Positions 56,035-64,000 of a stretch of 64,000 bases of DNA are shown here, in pieces. Position 1 is the first letter of the stretch. Each line of letters begins with the position of its first letter. Under the pieces are notes generated by a model. It was not told the DNA's origin and did not search any database. It worked only from the letters and a program-made list of their open reading frames with translations. Source of the stretch: Gigaspora rosea (taxonomy: Eukaryota; Glomeromycota; Glomeromycetes; Diversisporales; Gigasporaceae). Location: contig QKWP01001986.1 in assembly GCA_003550325.1 (NCBI GenBank), forward strand, positions 31,337 through 95,336. Reading direction: 5' to 3'. The translations under genes and the position numbers were made by a program.

Positions 56035-56780
56035 AAGATATTGTCACACAAGCCAATTTTAAAAATTCATATTTAAAGGTCTTAATAAAGATTAATTGCG
56101 ATACAATTAAAAAAGATTTTGTGCTAAGTTAATTGCCTTCGCGCATTAAAAAAAGTTATCTATAATAATAAATTTCACATAATTCCATATTTTGTGAAAT
56201 TTCAATAGCTTATAATTAATAAAAATGAAAGCATTGTATAGTAATCTGTTCTTATACTTGCGGCAGAACTAAAATTCTTTAAATTCTGCTCAAGTTTAAA
56301 GCATCTAAAGATTTGCCAGCAATATTCCTGTTAATCTATAGAGACAAACGAATATCAATAAACAGTAAAAACAAATACCTATCGCTATGTAAAATTTTGA
56401 TCAGGGACTTCACTACCAAATTTTGACGCGACAACAAATAAAAATGATCTTTATGTGTTATTTAAAAGTAAATTTCTAACTCCAACGTTAATTAAAAATT
56501 TTAACGTTCCCTTTTAAAGTTTTTATAGCCCATATACGATACTATAATACTTTACCATTGACAAAATAAAATGTACCACCTTACATAATCGCATTTCACT
56601 GCATTGTCAATTGTATAATAATACAAGTTACAACGGTCACTTTTTATATTCACAAGTTTAAAAGGTGTTAAAAGCTAATCGAATAATCCAATTTACTTTA
56701 ATTGCCATTAATTTAATTTCAATGTGACTTATTACTCTAGATTTTATATATTCGCACGTTACTTTATTTAGTTAAACAAA
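56035..56780. other. 5' region of the pogo-like transposase
   Basis: AT-rich and non-coding, between the inserted repeats and the transposase start. It presumably contains the transposase promoter. Confidence 0.4.
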
Positions 56781-58592
56781 ATGCCAAAAATTTCTAATAA
56801 TAACAAACTTGAGCTCGAAGATAGTCGACGTAAAGCATTTTTGCGGCACTTAATGAATACAAAAATGATTCCAATAATAATAAGCGTGTCAGTGTAAATA
56901 GTCTAGCAAAAGCCTATAATATTTCCAGAACCACTCTACGCTATGCAATAGAAAATGATAGTCCTCCTGATCGCAGGAGCCCACCTATAGTTTTAACAGT
57001 GCATGAAGAAAACCAACTCGTCAGGTATTGCATTAATATGCAAAAGCTCGGGTTTGGTCTAACCCGGTCCGGTATCATCCATAGTGTAATGGAAATTATG
57101 CGGAACAACAAAAGGCCACATCTATTTGGTGATAACGGACCGGGTCGAGACTGGTGGACCCGTTTTATGAAAGACCACCCCGAGCTTTTATTTCGAGTTC
57201 CCCAAGAATTGTCTGAAGCTTGGGCACAAAAAGCAAATGCAGTTATCGTTAAGAACTATTTCGATAAGCTTAAACAAATAATTGATGAAAATTCACTTAC
57301 CCCTATACAAATATGGAACATGGATGAAACTGGATTTGCTCTTGTGCCCAAGTTGGAAAAGGTCATCTTGAAAAAAGGTACCCGTCAAATCCATAAAGTT
57401 GCGCATGGAAATTTACACGAACATATTTCTGTTGCCCCAACGATTTCGGCTGCCGGGTCATATATTCCTCCTTTATTCATTTATAAGGGCGTTCGTATAA
57501 TTCCTGGTTTATTGGACAGGGCACCTCCAGGAACCGTAATGGGTGTTATAGCTACTGGGTACATGCGCGAGGACCTTTTCCAAATGTACCTTACCTATTT
57601 TAACAACTCGATCTCACCTATTCGTCCAGTTTTACTAATGCTTAATGGGCACAAAAGCCACATAAGCTACTCGAGTGTTGATTTCTGCTGTAACAACAGA
57701 ATTCTTCTTTATGCGCTTCTACCCCATACGACCCATGTTTTATAGCCCTCTGAACTTCCTTTCACTAAATTAAAAAATTAGTATTCTAAAGAATGCGATA
57801 AATATAAAAATAAAAATAATAGCAAGGTTGTAACAAAGCATACTTACGCAAGAGTTTTCAGCCCAGCTTTTCTCGAAACCTATACTTCGTCGGCCATTTG
57901 TAATGCTTACAAAAATACAGGAATTTGGCCATTCAATCCTGAAGCTATTAGTCCAGACCGCTTGGACCCCTCTTTAACAATAGAACGATTTGATATTGTA
58001 CCTTCGAATGGCCAACTTCCTGCACAACAACAGTCCGCATTACCTTTATTTTCTTTAAATAGACAACCTTTTGAATCATTTTCACAATCGTCTTCTGAAT
58101 TAGTTTTGCAATCATCTTCTGAATCATTTTTACAATTGTCTACCCTTCCGTTTTGCCTTACTCATTCGAATGCCTTCCTGTTAGAAAAAGAAAATGAGTT
58201 TCTTCAAAGTGAAAATATTTTTCTAAAAAATGAAAATGAAATGTTAAAAATCAGTTTATAGCGATTAACGAAGAATTAGACGCTTATAAGAATCCTGGAA
58301 TGTGTTCTCTGCACTCTGCCCTCAAATACCCAGTTCCTCGAGTTTCACATGCTGAATCTTCTTTAGATCCACACGATTCAGAATCACCTGCCCCTAAAAA
58401 ACAAAAAACACTTCCTTTTGCGCGGCTCCTTACTTCTGAAGAAAGTTGGCAAAAATTAAAAGCCGCGAACGAAGAAGCGAATAGAAAGATCGAAGAAGCT
58501 AATTGAAAAAAGGAAATAGCTAGTCAAAAAAGAGAAGAACGAGAGCGTAAAAAACAAGAAAAGGAAGAGCGTAAAAAGAAAAAACCAGCATA
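56781..58592 (+). pseudogene. Pogo/jerky-type transposase, inactivated
   Basis: The start ATG at 56781 gives a basic N-terminus. After a frameshift near 56865 comes a helix-turn-helix of Psq/CENP-B type (VNSLAKAYNISRTTLRYAI). The long open part (56999-57745) has the GPGRDWWTRFMKDHPEL segment typical of CENP-B-like domains and then the DDE_1 nuclease. The first acidic residue is present (MDETGF, Asp codon at 57323), but the second reads LNGHKSH with Asn at 57644 where the family has Asp. A TAG at 57743 stands where the family has Gln (THVLQP). After it, PEAISPDRLDPSL and a Ser/Gln-rich stretch lead, through a frameshift in an A run near 58250, to a Lys/Glu-rich coiled-coil tail ending near 58592. 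It would have cut and pasted the element. Confidence 0.85.
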
Positions 58593-59454
58593 AGTGAAAA
58601 ATACTGTATTTCACAGGCTAAGCCGTCCTTTCGCTTAATGCCATAATAGAATAAATAAACAACAAATAACCGTATTAAATATTAAAAATTTTTGACAAAA
58701 ACTGTTATTTTCTACAAGGGTGAGTAGTTTATCCCATTGAAATACGGCTAAACACAATAAAAAAAATTTTTTTTTGTGTAAATTTTAAATTGGCCACAAT
58801 ACTCCCCTCGAAAATCTGATTTTGTATTATCTGTGTACCGATTATTTATACCCACAAAATGTCTATTGTATGAAGATCTTTTTTACGTTATTTTATTCTA
58901 TATTGAACCTAGTTTGAATAGTAATTGCTTTATAAAAAATCAAAAGGTTTAATGAGAAGTTTTGTTAGTAGAAACTTTAACTTGGCCACTATACCCCCAA
59001 CTCCCTTATATATCATAATAACAATTAAAATTTAAGTATTATCAAATAAAAGTATCAATACAACATTTGTATTGCAGTAATTTTACCAGGCCTATTAAAA
59101 ATTAACTGAATCCTAATCAATGGTAAATAATTACAATAAATTGCAATTAAATTCTATACCCTACAATCAATTATTCAACATTTTATGATAGGTTTATGAT
59201 CATTATGTATTATTAACACAAGCAAATTTTTGTGAAAAATAATATATAATGAAAAAGTACAAAATTTTGATAGTATATAAATATATTTTATTTTATATTT
59301 AATAAAATAGGCAAAACTTTTTGACAATATAAAAATATTTGTTATAGCATCTATTTTACAACAAGCTTTGTAAACAAATACATTTGTATGCAATTTGCAC
59401 TACTTGTAATAAAAGATATAAATTGTTAAAATTATAAAATCGAACAAGGTATAA

Positions 59455-62166
59455 TTATGGCAATTCTATTTCATTAAAAAGTATAATCAAATCCCATTCA
59501 GCATTAGAGTTGACTGCTGGGTGAACAACATCATAAACTGATAAAATTTTTTTATCCTCATCTTCTGTATCCATTACTTCTCAGTTTTATCTGTTGATAT
59601 TTCTGCCCATACATCTAAAAATTGGCTAAATTTAGTCTCCAAGAAATTTGAGTCTACTATTTCTTCTTCATACAATTCTTCAATAGGATCAAAATTGTTA
59701 CTTGCATTCTTAGGTTCTTCTGGCTTTTTTCGGATTCTTCAGGTTCTTCATGTTCTTCAGGTTCTTCAAGTTCTTCGGATTCAGTTTCTATTCTTGATTT
59801 ATTTCCAGATTCAAGTTCAATTTCACAAAGTTCATTATCTTTACTCGTTTAATTCTGAACATTTACTTCATAAAAAGTTGAAGGAGGTAATTCAGTAAAA
59901 TCTAACTTTCAACGATGATTCCATGTTATCTCAGCTCTTAATTTAGATATATCAAGAGCTTTGAATGACTAAAAAAAGAAATTTATTATATGATGTAAGT
60001 AAAAAAAAAAAGATAACTAATTAATAAAATAAAAATTAGATGATTTGTATAAAAAATTAACTACAAAGTGATAATCAGAAAATTAAAAAAACATATATTA
60101 CTGCTAATCTATTTCTTCGATTTGTTTGCAAGAATCCCATGCAGCTCCAAAGACATTCAACGACAGCCGCATTAACACATATTCCATATAGTTTGCAAGC
60201 CACTATTTCTAATTCCTTTGTTAAAGCCGTGATAAACTCCCAATATTATTAAATTGATTATATGTCTTATTATCAAATAGATAAAGTTTTATTGAAAAAT
60301 CACTAAATTCATGCAGAATTCAAGTTGGCTCTTTTCCAGATAGGCTTTGTAATAATAAATTAAATATTTGCCCAATTGTACATAATTTATTATTGATTTA
60401 TCCTTAAAATAGGTGTTTCAATATTTTGGATACAACAGGAATGATAAAATCAAAAGCAGTTGTTCCCAGCTTTCCCACCTTTTACTTAATCGGGTTAAAA
60501 TTTTTCCAGCAAGTTGTTAATTGTCATAATTATCCCAAAATTGGGTTAAATATGCAAAACCATGCATTCTATCGATTAATCTCACATTATCACGCTGTAA
60601 AATATTTAATGTTTTACAATATGAGTACAAAATATCTGCAATTGTCATCAGATTTGTCCAAAAAGAACTAGTTTCAATAATTTCAAAATATCTTGACTTA
60701 TAGTTAGGTTTTCTTCTGTTTGTTGCTGACTTTGGACTAGTGGTGGTTGGTGGTTTATTGCAAGAATCTAAAATTGTATAAAAGGAATTGAAAAAATTTA
60801 AATTATTATAAATTCTAATTAATACATTTACTACCTTCAATGCCTGTTGAGTTCATAAAAGACTGATCGCTACTAAATAATAACTGTTCCATCAAGTTTC
60901 TCCTAGCACTACTATCCCATAATATTTATTGTAAGTTAATTTTTGTTGATCACATAGCTTTGCAATAAATTATTTGTTGTTTGCACTTTTAAAATATGTA
61001 GCTAATCGAATTGCTCAGTTTATAGTTAATTTTAATTCAGTAGATTCTTTAAAAACTTTGCCAATGCATAGATTTATCTAATGGCAAAGCAAGGTAAAAA
61101 TACAATGCTTCTTTCAGAAAGCTTTAACCTTCACCTAATATTAAATCCAAAATAAAAAAAAATTAAGTTTTGCTTGGCAGAATTCATATCTTGAATACAT
61201 GCATAATAGCAGATTAAATAACTCTGCTTAGCTTAAAACATTTATTATAAAACTATACCTTGCTGCCGCATATGGTGCAGCACTATCTGTAACAACTGCT
61301 GAAACTTTTATTTCTATATCTTCTAACTCATTCATCATCACTTTGGTTTTTTAATTACTTTAACATATGATTCTCTTTCTAGGCTAATATCGATTGCCTT
61401 CCATATATGTGGTTTGCCTCCTGAAATAGTAATCATTATATTTAATAAATGCTCATTCTTCACATTCGTCCATCAAACAATAATGTAATGCCAATTTTAT
61501 CTAGACAGAGTTCATTAAGCATTGTTTCATTTTGTTTAGAAACAGCTACATTTAAAATTCATTTACAAAGAATTCTATGGTCTGGAAGTTTAATTTGGGA
61601 ATTTAAAAATTGAAATAATTCTTTTGCTTCAGGGTTGTTAACCCAGCTAAGAGTCCATCCACAAGATGATGTTAATCTCAGCAAAAGAATCTCGAATATT
61701 ACTCTATCTTGTTTTGACAATAGTTGAACTGCATAATCATAAAGCGGCCTATAAAAAGAAAATCGGACAGCTTTATGTGAAGATTTTGAAGAATTGGATG
61801 CTGTATCATATGACAGACTAGGTGAAGCTACAAAAAAAATTTATATATTACTTTTATACTATAGTATGAAGTAAATGAAAAGTAATATAGAATTTTATTT
61901 ACTAGATCGTTTTTGTTTTGAAATATCTTCATTATTAGAACGTGCAAAAATTTCTGCTTTTTCTTCTGCTGTTGTTTTTCTCACAAAATGTACACAATTA
62001 TTTAGATGATGAACTATTCTATCCGTCTTGTTAGAAAACTTTCTTTTTTGCCATCTTTCTCGCCCAACATTTCAACACATGCTTTACAATATACCTTAAC
62101 ATTACTTTTACCAGATTTTCCTTAGTTTTAATAATATGTTGAGTTAACAATATTGATAATGGCATA
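59455..62166 (-). pseudogene. hAT transposase (BED, DUF659, hAT dimerisation), inactivated
   Basis: On the minus strand the first ATG is at 62166. A BED-type finger follows, with CKAC (plus 62075-62090) and HHLNNC (plus 61991-62010). The DUF659 part shows LLFDGR (plus 61461-61480) and, after frame changes, NEHLLNIMITISGGKPHIWK and VVTDSAAPYAAARY (plus 61259-61300). The middle region (60840-60517) has SSFWTNLMTIADILYSYCKT. The hAT dimerisation motif GICVNAAVVECLWSCMGFLQ-TNRRNRLA lies at plus 60110-60190. The C-terminus VVHPAVNSNAEWDLIILFNE ends at a TAA (plus 59455-59457). At least six frameshifts or stops break it. Some gaps could be introns. Confidence 0.8.
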
Positions 62167-62323
62167 GTTAAAATCTGATATGTTGACTATTCAGATAGAA
62201 ATAATAAAATTTCGTGTTATATATAAAATATGAGAAGAAAAGAATGTCTTCTTCAAACTTTAACCATTTTATAAATTCTGGTTTTCTAAAAATATTCTAT
62301 TAAAGCTATTCATGTTTGTAGAT

Positions 62324-63020
62324 TTTTTGACAATAAATAATACTTTATTCTCATTCTTTTTAATACTATTCCCATTCCATAACAATATTCAAGCCAAAAT
62401 ATTCCATCTGGAACATTTGTGTCTAACTCTTAATATGCATACTTCTCTTCGAGCTTTAAATATCTTCTAAATTCAGGTATCATAACAATAACAAACTTGA
62501 TATATTCTATTAAAGTCATTTATACCTACAGTTTTTTTTTACAATGAATGAATGTCTTATTCACATTATTTTAGCATAAATCCCATATTCGTAACAATAG
62601 TAATGCCAAACATTTCTCCTAGATTATTTATGTCTAACTCTTTTAATGTTGCATATTACTCTTCAACTTTAAATATTTTATAAATTCGCACATTCTAACA
62701 ATAACTAGATACATTTATGTCTGGAAATTATTTTTATATTGAATAAATGCCTTATTCTCATTTTTTCAATACTAATCCATATTCATGACAATAACTATGC
62801 CAAATATTCCATCTGGATTATTCATATCTAACTTCTTTAATATGCATATTCCTCTTCATAAGTCCGGGTATCTCATTTTAATATATTTCATTAAAGTTAT
62901 ATGCCTACAGATTTTTTTTATAATAAATGAATGCCTTGTACTCAATCTTTTCAATACTAACCCATATTCATACAAAAAACCAAACCAAACTATTCCGTTT
63001 GGATTAGTTATATCTAACTC
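62324..63020. repeat. Tandem repeat, about 200 bp, four units
   Basis: Units begin near 62324, 62531, 62729 and 62913 with TTTTT-ACAATAAATGAATGCCTTATTCTCA-like sequence, and each continues with TTTCAATACTAA, CCATATTCATGACAATA, ATTCCATCTGGATTATT and TATCTAACTC words. A partial unit precedes the first. Periods are 207, 198 and 184 bp. Confidence 0.7.
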
Positions 63021-63639
63021 AAATATATAATAATAGACAAAATTACTAATCTAACATTATATAGGGTCATTCACGTAATACATAATCACAAGCAACTTCA
63101 ACAAACAAAAGTAGCTTAGCTACAAAATTTCATAGCAACATATAAATTATAGCACATAAAGTGGTATCCTCATTTATGCATGTACATATAAAAGTGCTAT
63201 AATAAACAAGAAGACTTGCATAGTATTGTTCTAACAATATGTATGCATAGTGTATAGAATAAATAGTAATTGGCTAAGTTTAACATTAATAGAGATTGTT
63301 CTCATATTTATTATTTTTTATAATTTGGATAAATTAGTCGATACTAAAAAAAATTATGCTGCTCTTTGTACTATTGCTATGTATAGCAAAAAAACAAAAT
63401 TAATATGCAGAGCTATTTTCTAGTTGTTTAAATTATTTTTTTTATATGGTTTGTATTTATTTATTGTTGCATTAAGTTGTTTGTAAAATTGTAAGTATAG
63501 GCTGAAAGTAAAGTTTATAAATCAAAATTTTGATAATTGGTAATAATTGATTGAAGACATAGCTCAAGTATAAATTGTTATTATAATATTTGATTGTAAC
63601 ATTCGATCACTAGCCAATTAAATTAAAATAGGTACTTGA

Positions 63640-63738
63640 AAATTCATAGAGCAAAACTCGAACATTGGACAATGTCCGAGTCCGAATATGTCTGAATCCA
63701 AAATATTTTATTCGGACATTGTCCGAGTGACAATCCAG
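63640..63738. repeat. hAT-like terminus with GGACATTGTCCGA repeats
   Basis: GAACATTGGACAATGTCCGA is followed by TTCGGACATTGTCCGAGTGA and ends in CCAGTG at the start of repeat R. Read on the minus strand this is CACTGGATTGTCACTCGGAC, similar to the terminus at 54637. It could be the right end of the hAT element. Confidence 0.45.
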
Positions 63739-64000
63739 TGTTATCCTATATCCACTTCTTCAAAGATATTAGGTAACTAGAGCGATCTTAGACAGTGAAC
63801 ACTTTGTGTAACCTCACTTTGTTACTGTGATATATCTAAGTCGGAAGGCGTTTTTTAATAAAACTTAACAAAGAAGATTTAAGGCAATTTGCAATTACGA
63901 AAGAGGCTACAATTAGAAGTATATGAGGATACTAATAATTGTTTAATTTATGTAATAAATAAATGTATTTATTAGTGAAAGAGTATGAAGACTCGATTTT
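63739..64000. repeat. Dispersed repeat R, copy C (cut by the window end)
   Basis: TGTTATCCTATATCCACTTC starts the copy. It follows copies A and B for 260 bp with more differences, including a short deletion near 63810 and loss of the ATG of the shared micro-frame. Confidence 0.8.

Larger units (their letters stand above)
55161..59006 (+). mobile_element. Pogo-like (Tc1-mariner superfamily) DNA transposon
   Basis: AGGGAGTTGGGGGTATTGTG at 55161 is inverted relative to the right end CACTATACCCCCAACTCCCT (to 59006). TA flanks both ends (55159-55160 and 59007-59008), as expected for this superfamily. A second, inner pair of inverted motifs (GGGGTATTGTGGCCAATCGG near 55189 and TTGGCCACAATACTCCCC near 58790) lies inside. 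The interior carries a broken transposase (56781-58592), a copy of dispersed repeat R (55224-55934) and a 93-bp palindrome (55937-56029). Confidence 0.85.

Noticed and set aside
62324..63020. Four-unit tandem repeat as a second intron-like array
   Set aside because: CTACAG words recur, but no GT donor lies at a fixed spacing from them and there is no leader exon.

Overview
The window is very AT-rich (roughly three quarters A+T) and gene-poor. It holds one clearly intact eukaryotic gene with many short introns, one candidate secreted-protein gene of unusual structure, and a dense, nested population of decaying mobile elements. The mix is degenerate Helitrons with a DUF6570-like N-terminus, hAT and pogo-like DNA transposons, tRNA-derived SINEs, an Atm1-type ABC transporter, a family-1 UDP-glycosyltransferase remnant and a fragment of an expanded kinase family. 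This points to an arbuscular mycorrhizal fungus close to Rhizophagus irregularis; the assignment is inference from family content.

Layout. 1-3.3 kb: repeats and a TTAA-flanked MITE. 3.3-9.1 kb (+): broken Helitron A (DUF6570-like, Rep, PIF1-type helicase). 9.1-13.7 kb: repeats, including about ten tandem units of about 200 bp that each fold into a long hairpin. 14.0-20.2 kb (-): broken Helitron B, RepHel plus a separate OB-fold (RPA-like) gene. 22.4-26.7 kb: nested terminal-inverted-repeat elements, a telomere-like tract and a third helicase remnant. 27.6-28.2 kb: a stray copy of the 3' end of the Atm1 gene. 29.5-31.7 kb (+): a glycosyltransferase pseudogene.

35.2-38.7 kb (-): the most striking object. 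A signal-peptide exon is followed by 28 intron-like units of about 90 bp. Each ends in AG and is separated from the next GT donor by exactly three variable bases. I read it as a candidate micro-exon gene with single-codon exons, comparable in layout to schistosome micro-exon genes.

42.6-45.8 kb (+): an intact 11-exon Atm1/ABCB7-like mitochondrial ABC transporter (730 residues). Its targeting presequence looks descended from a dispersed TTTCGCC-rich repeat, copies of which lie at 39.8-40.1 and 41.7-42.0 kb.

46.5-48.4 kb (-): an unknown coding remnant and a kinase C-lobe fragment. 48.4-52.5 kb: AT-rich repeats and a foldback MITE. 52.5-54.6 kb: two tRNA-derived SINEs, one split by a probable assembly error at an N, and a hAT MITE with a perfect 8-bp target duplication. 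55.2-59.0 kb: a pogo-like transposon with an inactivated transposase, itself invaded by a dispersed repeat. 59.5-62.2 kb (-): a hAT transposase pseudogene (BED, DUF659, hAT dimerisation). The window ends inside a third copy of the dispersed repeat found at 25.3 and 55.2 kb.

Apart from the transporter and the candidate micro-exon gene, no coding region seen here looks functional.
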